This document shows positions 51,267-61,920 of a stretch of 64,000 nt of DNA, one piece after another. Below the pieces are notes generated by a model. The model ran no database searches. It had not been told where the DNA came from and saw only the letters and a list, made by a program, of their open reading frames with translations. The position numbers were made by a program, and so were the translations under genes. Where the stretch lies: contig NDFF03000381.1 of assembly GCA_002150815.3 (NCBI GenBank), positions 744,001-808,000 of the forward strand, read 5' to 3'. Origin of the DNA: Grammothele lineata (lineage: Eukaryota; Basidiomycota; Agaricomycetes; Polyporales; Polyporaceae). Every line of letters begins with the position of its first letter. Within the stretch, counting starts at the first letter, position 1.

Positions 51267-52608
51267 ATGCCGAAGTCAACCAAGCAAGGCTCCGAGACGC
51301 GGCCGAAGGTCAAAGGAAAGAGCCAGAAGTCTACGACACAGTCCAAGAGCCAAAAGCCTAAGACGCAGTCTCGTAAAGTCTCGGGCTACGAAGAAACCCC
51401 TCAAAAACAGACACCACATAACAGTTTCGTGGGTTACGTGCCCGAGGAAGAGGTACGCCCGCCCACGGTGGCGACTCATTTGTTGCCCGCGTTTGACTGA
51501 ATCACGCCCACTCTCGTAGTGGCGGGGTCTCTTCCATATCTGGGGCGTGCCGAAGGACAAGCTAGTGAAGGAAGCGAAGAAGATGGCTCCAAGTGTAAGT
51601 ACGCAAGAACAGAAGGCGAGGACTCCGAAGGCGGCTGCATCGACTCGTTCACCCGTGGCGCCCTCGAAAGGGACAGCAGTGCCATGGTATCGTCAAGTCA
51701 CTTCGGCCAACATAGACCACGGGAATGCGCCACTAGACGCGTCTCACCCCGTTGCTTCAGACGTAACCAACCCGGCCTCTGATCCTAGTAGCGACCACAC
51801 GTCCGGTAGTCCTCTGGACGATGGCGGAATGGTTTGCAACCCTAGTGCTACCAACCTCCCTCCAGACGATATTACCACAGGACCCTTCGAGTCCGCAGCA
51901 TGCTCCGGCTTCTCAGACATAGCCAATACCATACCTGTGACCGTGCATCCTCGCTCTCAGAAAACGGTCGTTACAGTGGTATCCACCCCGTCCAGCGCTA
52001 CCCCCACACACGGCATTCGTGGCTCCTTCAGCACCGTCGCCGCGACGTCCACTTTTCCCGTGTTCGAGACTGTAAACGGCATCAGCGACGAGTCGGCGCG
52101 TTCCACTACGAGCGCGCACGACTTTGCGCGAGGCCTGGTCACGAGGCCTGACAGGTCGGCGGCGCATCGCTATATGCCGTATAACAAGGCCCGGGCCCTT
52201 TCCCAGCAGGCACCTGCACGGTACGATGGCGGGATATCGTACACGTTCGTGAACTATATGGGCCTACCGGCGAAGACCACAGCGCGGGAACAGCACGCCT
52301 CGCTTTCGCAGCCGTCTAAGCCTCGGCGCAAGGTGCCCCTCAGCGGACAGCCATACAAGGAACACTACACGTACCTGAGCACGGACGGCTTTGCGTCACA
52401 GTACGCACACCCCTCCGACTGTGTGCCTTTGAAGTCGTACGAGAGCCTTTATCGTCTAGCGAGCCCACAGGGATCTGGGGTGGTTCAGCGTGAGTCAAGT
52501 TTGCCAACAGATCTCATTTCTTGGAATCCGTGGGAGGGTTTCCAGCCGTCCCCATACCAAGTTCCTGCCTGGTATGATTGTACGATGTTGCGTCAGCCTT
52601 TCATGTGA
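51267..52608 (+). CDS. Unrecognised basic, Ser/Thr-rich protein
   Basis: Two exons (51267-51452 and 51520-52608) joined at a phase-0 intron give about 424 residues. The N-terminus is very basic (KPKTQSRKVSGYEETPQKQ); the junction gives VPEEEWRGLFHIWGVPKDKL, which may form a short helical domain. The rest is rich in Ser/Thr/Ala, with a Tyr-rich C-terminal third (HRYMPYNKARALS, YTFVNYMGLP, YKEHYTYLSTDGFASQYAHP). The coherent frame over more than 1 kb and a clean intron support a real gene. I do not recognise the family and propose no function. Confidence 0.6.
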
Positions 52609-52909
52609 AGTTGGCACGTTAAGGGAATACAGAATACCTGTTGCTTCCATGGGCTTGGTTTTTGTACTGCTTGCTTTGCTCGGGGATGTTGTTCTCCAGT
52701 AATCCCAGTAATTGTTCATATTCTGAACGTCTGTTCCAGATTACTAGTGAATTTGAGTCAGATAGATGAGATAAGAAGATTCGCACTCCAATTGTTCACG
52801 TGGCACTTCCGAGTCAATCGGAGTCACCGCTGCTTATTCTCTCCTTCAGCGCCACCGCTGCCTTTTGCAGACCCTGATCCTGCTCAGTTCACACTCTACT
52901 AGTAGCATC
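52609..52909. other. Intergenic region before PRO2
   Basis: A 301-bp gap holding a 3' untranslated region and the upstream region of gamma-glutamyl phosphate reductase. Nothing else seen. Confidence 0.55.
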
Positions 52910-54457
52910 ATGGCATCCGCAGCAGAATCCGTCGCGAAAGCCGCAAAGGCTGCATTTGAGGCCTCCCAGCTCATTCCCGCCACAGAGCGCATCAAGGCTC
53001 TGCATGAGATCCGAAAAGAGCTCGAAGCGGCCAAGGACGCGATCCTCGCTGCGAACCGGCTGGACCTTGAGGTGCTCGTGTTGCTGACTTGTTCCTTGTC
53101 CCATAACCTCCAAAACTGACATCGTTCTCTCTATCTAGGCAGCACAAAAGGAGGTGGATGCCGGGCGGATGTCCAACTCCCTGCTCAAGCGCCTCGACCT
53201 GAACAAGGGCGACAAATGGGATTCCATGCTCCAGGGGGTCACGGATGTGGCCAACCTTCCTGACCCCAACGGCGTCGTCACCTACGCGTCTGAATTGGAT
53301 GATGGCCTCGAGCTGTACAGGGTGTCCTGTCCCATTGGGGTACTCCTCGTCATCTTCGAGGCGCGCCCGGAGGTCGTGGTCAATATCGCTTCTCTCGCTA
53401 TAAAATCCGGTCGGTACTCCCCATCGGCCTCTGAGAGAATTTTGCTCTGACGCGACGCCTCAGGGAACGCCGCGATCCTCAAGGGCGGCAAAGAGTCCAA
53501 CGAGACGACGCAACTCCTCTCCCAAGCGATCCAGACCGCGCTCGCGCGGACGCAGCTGCCCACGACGTACGTGCAAGCGATCCAGACGCGCGCGGAGGTC
53601 TCCGCGTTGCTCGCGCTGGATAGGTACATTGATCTCGTCATCCCGCGGGGCAGCAACTCGCTCGTGCGCACCATCCAGAATAGCACGCGCATTCCCGTTA
53701 TGGGCCATGCGGATGGCCTCTGCGCTGTGTATGTGGACGCATCCGCGGACAAGGCGAAGGCCGTGCGCGTCGTGGTCGATTCTAAGGTCAGTCTTCTGGA
53801 GGCTTCGTCCAAGGTGCAATATGTTTACGCGAAATCGTACAGGTCGACTACCCCGCGGCGTGCAACGCAGCAGAGACGCTCCTCCTGCACGAGAGCGTCC
53901 TGCCCACGCTCTGGCCCTCCATCGCCCGCGCGCTCCTCGCGCTCTCCGTCACACTCCTCTGCGACGCCCCCTCCCTCTCCGCCCTCACCTCTCTCACCCC
54001 CGCCCCTCCCAACTTCTCCACCCACGCCCTCCCCGCGCCCCCCGACGCCTACGACACCGAGCACCTCTCCCTAACCCTCTCCGTCCTGACCGTCCCCTCC
54101 CTCCCCTCCGCCATCGCACACATCAACGCCCACTCCTCGCACCACACCGACGCGATCGTGACCGAAGACCCCGCCGCCTCCACCGCGTTCTGCCGCGGGG
54201 TCGACTCGGCGGGGACGTTCGTCAACGCGAGCACGCGCTTCGCGGACGGGTTCCGGTACGGGTTCGGGACGGAGGTGGGGATCAGCACGGGAAGGATCCA
54301 CGCGCGCGGGCCGGTGGGGCTCGAGGGGCTTGTTACGTATAAGTATGTGATGAGGAGCGAGGGGAGCGAGGGGCATGTTGTGGGTGAGTTTGGGGCGGGG
54401 GAGGGGAAGAGGCAGTATAAGCATAGGAGGATCGAGGGCGCGGTGGTGCCGTTTTGA
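52910..54457 (+). CDS. Gamma-glutamyl phosphate reductase
   Basis: Second step of proline synthesis: NADPH-dependent reduction of gamma-glutamyl phosphate to glutamate semialdehyde, in the cytosol. Four exons (52910-53071, 53139 to about 53411, about 53464-53788, 53844-54457) join in phase. Motifs: AAQKEVDAGRMSNSLLKRL, YRVSCPIGVLLVIFEARPEV, KGGKESNETTQLL, IPRGSNSLVRTIQNSTRIPV, GHADGLCAVYVD, the catalytic cysteine in DYPAACNAAETLLLHESVLP, FVNASTRFADGFRYGFGTEV and STGRIHARGPVGLEGLVTYK. All expected family motifs are present and the length fits. It converges on the NASP-like gene. Confidence 0.96.
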
Positions 54458-54622
54458 GCGTGCGGAGGCAAAGAGGCACGCGAGGGACGGGTAGTGGGCG
54501 GGAGAGCAACATAGCGGTGTATTAACAATCAATCAACAAGTGCGAAGTATCGATACAGATGGTATGTGGAGAACGAAGAGGCAAGATATGCAGTGGATCG
54601 CGAGTCCGAGACGGGCAGGGGC

Positions 54623-56168
54623 TCATGAAGTCGTAGCGTCCTCTAGCTTCGCCTTCTTTTCCGACTGGGTGTCCTCAGCGTCGTCCTCCGCCTTCCGCTT
54701 AGCTGCAGCGGGTGCGGGTGAGGCGGACCCATTCGCGTCTGCGTTCTTCTTTTTCTTCTTGACGAGTCCTGTCAGGTCGTTCACCTCCGTCTTGCCTGAC
54801 GGCGCTGCTGATGCCCCAGGCGCGTTCAGCTCCTGGTCGAGCGCCTTCGCAGCCATGGCGGGTGCGGACTCTGTCGGCTCGTTGGGTGATGTTTTCAGCT
54901 CTTCAACCTGGACACGTGACGTGGTCAGCAGCACAGTCAAGGTGGGCGCAGCAGGTGCGTACCTTCGCAGCGAGATCCTCCCGGAGACCCTGCAGCTCTT
55001 TCTCCTCGGCCTCCATTTGGCTCTTGGTCATGAGGGAAATGGCGTCGTCGCCCAGCAGAGCAGGGCCGGTGGCCTTGCCTTTGCCTTTGCCTTTGACGTC
55101 TTCTTTCTCTTCGGACTTGACCAGTCCTTGGCCGCTGAGCGCGTCGCGGAGCTCTGCAAGACGCGCCTCGACGCTGTCCAGTGCCCGCTCGGCGTGCGTG
55201 ATAGAGTCGCCAAGACGGCCAGAGGTGAGGTCAAGGACAATGCTCAGCTTGTAATGGACCTCTGCAATCTGCCGTGAGGAATGTGGAAGAAGTTTGCTTT
55301 TAATATCAAGCCCGGCAGTGTAATCTGAGATTGCCTGATCGAATTTCTCTGGGACATATGAGTTAGAGCGCGTTAGATGTGCGTAAAGGTCATTAGGGCC
55401 CACCTGTCTCCAGTGACACGTCCCCTAGCGTGACAAACACCTCGGCGAGCTTGAGCTTCACTTCGTCGGACTCGTCTTGTTGCTTCTCAAAGATGGCGCG
55501 TGCAAGGTCGAGGACTTCCCACGCGGCGTTGAAATCATCTTCCGGCTCCGCGTCATCGTCTTCCTCCTGCTCTTCGGCGTCCGCCTCTTCGACTGCCTTC
55601 TGTGCACTCGCGAAGAGGTCTACAGGCTCGTCTTCCGCATCTCCGGAGAATGACAAGAACGCTCCAGCATTGCTCGCGTCTTCCGAATAGCAGCCGATGG
55701 CTCGTGTTGGTGTGGTTGCGCAGCGCGGTATGACAAGCACGCACGTACCTTTGTCGTCCTCGAAAGAGTCATCAGGGTCCTGCTTCCCTAGCACGCCGTT
55801 CTGGCTAATTGCATTCTCGAGCAGTGCCTTTCCGTAGGCGAAGTACAAGTCGGCCGTTTCAGGCGCGTTCTCGCCGTGGCTCTTCGTGCTGTCGCGCAGC
55901 CGGCGGTGGTCAGTGTGGTTCGTGCGGGGCCCTGACGCGCAGCAGACGTGTCACGTACACGAGCTCGAGCGCAGAGGCATAATGCTCCACTGCCTGCTCA
56001 TATTTCTTGAGCGCGAAGGCGCGTTTGGCGTGTTCAATGGTGTCTTCAAGTGACATCGCAGGCTCGGCCACGGATGGCGCGGCGGCAGGGTTCTCTGTTT
56101 CCCTGAGTGCCAATCACAGACATCAGCGATATGAGGTCGTGCACAGCGTTGAATGTGACGTACGACAT
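54623..56168 (-). CDS. NASP/Sim3/Hif1-type histone H3-H4 chaperone
   Basis: SHNi-TPR proteins bind H3-H4 and hand them to Asf1, CAF-1 or CENP-A pathways in the nucleus. The start at 56168 gives a five-base coding first exon (ATG TC) joined by a 60-nt intron to ETENPAAAPSVAEPAMSLED. TPR repeats follow: IEHAKRAFALKKYEQAVEHY, TADLYFAYGKALLENAI, an acidic insert (EEADAEEQEEDDDAEPEDD) that is typical of the family, then WEVLDLARAIFEKQQDE, KLKLAEVFVTLGDVSLETG and the SHNi motif region KLLPHSSRQIAEVHYKLSIV. A coiled-coil with EAEEKELQGLREDLAAK and a Lys-rich tail with nuclear-localisation signals (VKKKKKN, KRKAEDD) complete it. Splice phases are consistent. Confidence 0.85.
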
Positions 56169-57028
56169 GGCAGGCGCGGGGCGGGGCGGGGAAGGGAGAC
56201 AGACGGTGGTGGTGGTGGAGAGAGCGAGTGCGCGAGCGTGTGGCGGGACGCGTCCGAGCCCGACAGCACAGAGACGCCGGTGCCACAGTCGCGCGTCACG
56301 GACACAGCCCCTGCAAGCACCCGCGAGCGCTCGAGCAACGTCTGCATCCGCCCGCCATTAGGGGTGCTCAATTACGGTTGCACGCCGTTGCACGCCGCGC
56401 AGGTCGCAGGCGCTTGGTCTCTCACATTGAATCTCCGACGATGAAGCGAGGCGCGACTTAGGCGTAGACGCCAGCTACCCTCTCCCTCGATTGCTCGAAG
56501 ACCTGCAGACTACTCAAACCAACAAGCACTCTAGGAGGCGCAGCGCTAGCATAGATGCCCGATACACGTCTGAGGACAGAAAAACAATGTAGAAGTGCAA
56601 AAAGAGTCAAGAAATGGTAGGATTTGGGCTGACTGCAAATGAGCGCTCGGGGGGCTGATGGGCGCCTACTAAGACCCTTCCGCGTCGGACAAGTCTGTAT
56701 TGGTTCACTTCTTCATAGATACTCTTATAACTACTCTCACGGCTTTTATTGCATGCTATTCGACCAGAAGTCTGTGAACACAGGTGCGTGCACCTTCGAG
56801 CAACGAGGAAGAGTCGCCAGCGTCTACGTCCAAGTCGCGCCTCGCTTTATCGTCGGAGATTCAATGTGAGAGACCAAGCGCCTGCGACCTGCGCGGCGTG
56901 CAACGGCGTGCAACCGTAATTGAGCACCCCTATTGTCCTCACCGCCCTCGTCGCCCGCCGCCCCGCCCCCGCCCGCGTCCTCGCTCGCTGTTTCCTCCCG
57001 ACGCCCGCCCCGCCCCCCGCTTGCGCCC
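56169..57028. other. Divergent intergenic region with an inserted element
   Basis: This holds the upstream regions of the NASP-like and dynactin-like genes and, in between, the TA-flanked inverted-repeat element at 56361-56930. No gene is seen in it. Confidence 0.6.
56361..56930. mobile_element. 570-bp TA-flanked element with about 110-bp inverted arms
   Basis: GGGGTGCTCAATTACGGTTG at 56361 is matched in reverse complement at 56911-56930, and the match continues nearly perfectly for about 110 bp into each arm (to about 56470 and from about 56826). TA dinucleotides flank both ends (56359-56360 and 56931-56932). The few differences between arms (such as GATGAAGC against GATAAAGC) show slight ageing. 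The central 350 bp has no transposase. A foldback-type or MITE-like non-autonomous DNA transposon is the best reading. Its right end is 98 bp from the next start codon. Confidence 0.85.
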
Positions 57029-58698
57029 ATGTCTGCCATCGGCAGCGTCTTCCTCGGCGACGTCCAGCGCCAGCGCGTCATCTCCACCTCCACCCCGCCC
57101 TCCTCACCGCCCCCACACCCCGCCTCTGGCGCCGCCCATTCCTTCGCAGACGTCGACCTCGACGACACTGCGGACCCGCCTCCCCAGCCCAACTCGGTCT
57201 CCCAGGGCGCGTCCGCGATACCCGCACCGCCCGCGATCTCCCCCGCCCTCGCCCTGGAGCTGCGGCTCCGATGGCTGGAGACCCTCCTCTTTGGCGCGAA
57301 GCACGACCTTGGAGACCGTGTGGCCGCGCCGCAGAAGGAGAAGCTGAAAGAGGGTGAGACCCTGGCGCGTCGCGCGGAGGACCTCCAGCGCAGGCTGGAC
57401 GCGGTTGCACAAAGTAACGATGCCCTGAAACGCTTCATGGACCGATGTGAGTACTGTTTGCTCTCCTTTTCGCGGTGGCGTCCCAGGGCAGAGCTTTGCA
57501 ACCGGTCCCATTTGTCACGCAACGGTTCGCGGGAACAGAGCCCCCAAAACTACTGCTTGCTTTCTTCGTTCGTATATGCGTCGTTTCTTCCCACTCCTTT
57601 CTCATCCAGTGATATGCCGTGTAACTGCGTCGAAGTACGCGCATATACGCGCATATCGTTGGCGGAGAAGGAAAGTGATTGCAGCACACCACTTTTGCCA
57701 CATCACCAATATACTTTGAGAAGCCCTAGGCGGATGCAATTATGCCATTGAACTTTCCCTCTGCTACCTCGGCTGGTATCCCGCCGGAGTTGGTCTGCGC
57801 AACGCGCCCTTTGAGAATAGAACTCGTATAACACAGCTCTGATACTCGCTGGGAACGTCGCGCGCAGTTGCGGGTGCGCAAATGAAACTCTGTGGTCTCT
57901 CATAATCCGTAGTTCTCGCAAGAAGTGCCCAACCTGGTTTCACCCATGCCAGATAGGGGCTCCTCATCGCCCGTTGTATGGAGTGCATGTACCCCAACAC
58001 GCTGGATCCATGTTACGGTTCCTCTGCTGGGCTGCGATTGCGGTAGTCCGGACCACAACACAATCTCCGCGCCTGCGCCGCAAAAGATGGGGTCGAATAT
58101 ATCGCTGTTGGAGTTCGGCTCCGCTAAACCTTGTTGATCCCTCGGGCCTGTTTCGCACCGCCCGCACAATCCTTCACTGTGACCTGAAGCTGACACACTT
58201 CTCGCCCTAGATGAGCAGTACGCGCACATGCTCACCCCCGCGTTCGCCCTCTCCGGGACGGTGAACCCGCCTACGTACGAGAACATGTCCGCGACGGAAC
58301 TGGAAGCGTTCCTGTCCGAGATGGAATCGGACATCCGCGCGGCCGAACGCGATCTCAAAGAGATCAGTGCCCTGGAGGGGAAGGGTGTCACGGGGGCGGG
58401 CAAACTGGGCGACTACGAGGCACTGCAGCCGAGGCTCGATGCATTGCTCAAGGCACACGAAGAGGACTCTCGCGTGGCCGCCGATCTGGAGAGGCGAATA
58501 GCGCTTCTAATGGATCATTATGCCACCAATGTGAGTTCCAAAGCCGTCGCGAAAGGCGAGTCCACCCTGACTTTCTCGTAGGTGGATACCCTGTCCGAGC
58601 TCTTCGTGTCTTGGGACGAGACCATCCGAGACGCGGAGGAAGAAGTCGGTAAATTGGAAAAGGACCGGGAAGAGCGTCGCAAGCTGGGCTATGAGTGA
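57029..58698 (+). CDS. Dynactin subunit 3 (p24)-like coiled-coil protein
   Basis: Three exons (57029-57446, 58211-58530, 58582-58698) give about 284 residues. An N-terminal Ser/Pro-rich part (MSAIGSVFLGDVQRQR) precedes LELRLRWLETLLFG, heptad-rich helices (LARRAEDLQRRLDAVAQSND) and EQYAHMLTPAFALSG. The third part has LQPRLDALLKAHEEDSRVAA and LLMDHYATN joined to VDTLSELFVSWDETIRDAEE. The order and the last segment resemble dynactin p22/p24 subunits, which sit in the shoulder of dynactin. The similarity is weak and coiled-coil in nature, so other coiled-coil proteins are possible. Intron 1 is 764 nt, the longest in the window. Confidence 0.55.
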
Positions 58699-60086
58699 AC
58701 ATTCCTCCAGCTCTCCGACTCCATCGTGAGTCTCCGCCGGTCATGATAATGAATACCCCGCCTGAATGTGGCACTCGACAGACGGCGGGAACGTCCAGTA
58801 CTGGCGGATGATCATGTAAGTAGGCTGTCCCCATCTCAGATAGATAACGTTGATGCGACTCTAGCATAGGACGATTGGGCAGTGGCGGACCACTCAAGCG
58901 ACTCTAACGGCGTCCAACGGACACGGCTGATTGCTCGCACCGACACTAGCGAGTACGCCGCACGTGCGCGTCATTGACGATCGCTGTGCGGCTGCGCCTC
59001 GGGGAAGGGTGAATTCCCACGTCCATCTAAGTGGGCCTCGCGGTCCCGTTTGTTGCTTCCGCCGGCCCATCCGCCACGTCTCGCTACGAGACGTGTTGTA
59101 ATATCACTTGCTTCTGCTGCTGCCTCCGCCGCACGCCGAGCTCATCGATTTGCCTTTGTAGTGCACCTCTCGCGCCCCGACCCGTAAACCTTAAACCACA
59201 CTGCTGTGATCTGACCATCGAAGCCGCATCTGTTGCTGATCGCGCGCGCCCCCGTGCTGGCAGAAGGCCGTGAGCACGACACCCTGGGAATGTGGGGAAA
59301 CACGTCGTGTGAGACTGTGAGTGTCATTGCCCGCGTCCAGTCCCCAGCTGCCTTCGTGCATGACGGGTGATGCCGTAATCCCGAGAAGATCTCTACAGTG
59401 TTACATCTCAGCCTTCCAAGCGCAATAGAGTTCAATGAGGCAGTGTGCCTGCAGGGGCCTGGAGATCCCGCGAGATATCCAGCCTAAGCGCCATTTCCGG
59501 ACCCTCCTTCTATAGCCCGGCGGGGGCGCCGCAGACCGGATATCCCTCTGTAGGGTTGTCTAGAGGCAAATGTCGCGGAAAGCTTGGCTTGCTATATGCG
59601 CTGCCAGATTTCCAAACTCTTCTTCCTCTGCATGTGCACGCCATGTGCCGGGCGTGGCAAAGCGGTGCGCGCTGACAGCCGCGGCGGCGCGCTGAGCGCT
59701 CCCGTTGCCATTCGTGGTACAGGTTGGCCCGGCTCTCCCGCCCGTCGCGCCCTTGCGCTCCGTCCGCCCGGCGGAGGCTGTTGCGCACACGGCAATCCAC
59801 CGTCTCCGTCCCGATCCAGGCGCGCCATGCCGGCACCGCCTGTCAGGGCGGTAATCTGAGATGGGGGCGGATTCTTGCTGGATGGCGGGGGGGCACAGGC
59901 TTCGAGCGTGGCAGAGAGAAGTCCCGCGGGAAAGGCAGCGCAGGGCATGACGTTCCGACATCCTCGCAACGTTGCATTGGCTGGAGCAATATAACGCTCC
60001 CGAGTATCCCTTGCACCTCCCCCCACACACCCCGCTACTCCCGCTCGACTGAACCTACGCACACGACCGCACCGCGTTTAGAGACA
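58699..60086. other. Intergenic region of 1.4 kb
   Basis: No supported gene. A minus-strand frame near 59560-60030 contains cysteine pairs that mimic a zinc finger, but it has no ATG, no splice partners and ends in low-quality sequence; it is recorded as rejected. Confidence 0.5.
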
Positions 60087-61920
60087 ATGGCAAAGAAGAC
60101 CAGACCGGTGCGTACACTTCTATCTGTGTTTTCGTTGGCGTTGTGTTTAATGTATTCTCGTCGTTGTAGGCGCGCCGATGGTTCGGGAGGCCCAGGGAGG
60201 GCCCGGGTCCGCAACAGACGTTCGAAAGTCAATTTCAGCTGGAGCCTGCGGGTCCGCAAGAGACGTTTGAACGTCACTTTCAATTAGGGCCTCCGGAGGA
60301 GCCGAGGGCTGGCAGTTCGCATCAGACATTTCCGCCCCCTGCGAGCCCGAGCTCCCGCGACTCTCCCGCGCGGTCTGGCCCATCAACTACGTCAGCGCCC
60401 ATCCGGAGCCGGGCGTCGAGGAGAGAGGGCTCGGGAGGCACTCAGCATGGTGAGCGTCGGTCCAGTGTCAGCTCGCGCGACGCACCCTCAACGGCGCTGG
60501 TAGGTCGCCGTGAGGCGCCGCGCACCCCCTCCGAGGCTGGTCCCTCCCGACGCCGCCCGTCCTTCGCCAGACACGCCCCGTCAAGCAGCCACCCCACTGT
60601 GTCAACCGCTCAGGCCGCCGGAGGGAACTTCGTCCGCAGCGTCTCGCATACCACCCTTTCCGAGATGGCGCCAGATCCCCTCCTGTTCAACCCCGGAGAG
60701 CCGAGCTCGTGGCCGCGCTCGATGCAAGTCCCCAGCCCGCACCGTCGTCTGCAGCCCCTCTCGGTGGCCTCGCCCTCGCAGGGGCCGCAGACGCCCGGTA
60801 TGCACTCCCCGGCAATGTCTGTTGGGCGCGGCCAGCTCTCCCCGCTCTCTCCTTCGATGCGCCTGGTCGGACCACCCTCGACGCTTTCCCTGCCTCTGAT
60901 GTCTTCAACGCGCAGTCACACTCGCCATAGGTCGGACGAGTTCGAATATTCCCCGACGGACCACTCGCCGTGGCAGTACCCGTCGTCGGCATCGCACACC
61001 CCGCTCTCCCTCCGCGGGGCCAGCATCCCCCCGAGCGCCTCCGCGTCGGACGCATCGCCCTCCCTGGACTTTTTGTTCGGTGACCTCTCGCCTGCTGTTG
61101 GACCCACCGGTGGGTGTCTTGCGTCACCCTTCCTCGTCCAAGGCCCAACGTGCTGATGCTGGTCCGCGCAGACGTACCCGAGACACCCGAAGTACCCCCT
61201 CTGACGCCTGAGCAAGTGCCGACGAACGAGCCCTGGGCCATCAGCGACGTCGCGGCAGCAGCTGCTGCTGCCGAAGTCTTTGCAGCCAGGTTCGCCTCCC
61301 GCCCGTCGATTGCACAATCCGACAACGTCGCCGCCCCGGTCCCACACGCGAGTACGAGCGCCAACGCGGGCGCGCCCCACGCACTATGGGGCTCGTCGGC
61401 GTTCACGCACTCAGGTACGCCCTCCGCGGCCTCTCGCCTCGCTCCTGGACGTCGCTCATGTCCGCCAGTACCCGAGCTGGACCAGCTCCAGTGGTGCTGG
61501 TCGGGTGAGCTCTTTGGGGACGATGGGCCGACGTTTGCGTTCTCGGACTCCTCCTTCGCGCTCTCGCCCCAGGACACGTCCAGCAGTGCAAGCGCCGGCC
61601 CCAGCAGCTCCGGCGCGAGCGCGTTCAACTCCTCGCAAGCCCTGCCACAGATGCAATCCCAGATTCCAGGCCCGTCTCACGTGGGACCGACACAATCGCA
61701 ACCGTACTCGTACTCCCAGCAGCAAGTGTACCCCCACGGACACCCACAGCCGCACCTACGCCCGCTCGCGCATCCGCACCCGCATCCCTACCCTACGGCG
61801 CCTCCCTCGTACCCGGCTTACCCACCCTCAGGACCACAAGGATCGCATCTTGCGCCCACTGGCTCTCGCGCTCGCTCGTACTCGGCTGCCGAGCCCCAGC
61901 AACGGGGGCCCTATAATTGA
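60087..61920 (+). CDS. Unrecognised Ser/Pro-rich protein with 15-residue repeat
   Basis: Three exons join: MAKKTRP (60087-60107), a long exon from about 60171 to 61111, and a third from about 61171 to 61920; phases agree. The product of about 560 residues is low-complexity. A tandem 15-residue repeat occurs near the start (GPQQTFESQFQLEPA and GPQETFERHFQLGPP). The middle is Ser/Pro/Arg-rich with many SP sites (PSPHRRLQPLSVASPSQGPQ); an acidic patch EFEYSPTDHSPW may be an activation region. The C-terminal part has LQWCWSGELFGDDGPTFAFS, a GQ/PH-rich run (HPQPHLRPLAHPHPHPYP) and ends QQRGPYN. No known domain is seen. A transcriptional regulator is conceivable but unproven. Confidence 0.6.
60205..60294 (+). 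repeat. Two tandem 45-bp coding repeats
   Basis: Two adjacent 45-bp units encode the 15-residue repeats GPQQTFESQFQLEPA and GPQETFERHFQLGPP. The unit length is a multiple of three, so the frame is kept. Confidence 0.8.

Noticed and set aside
59560..60030. Minus-strand frame with CGGRC and YCSSQC, like a zinc finger
   Set aside because: The frame has no ATG, a stop just upstream, no matching splice sites and otherwise random composition.
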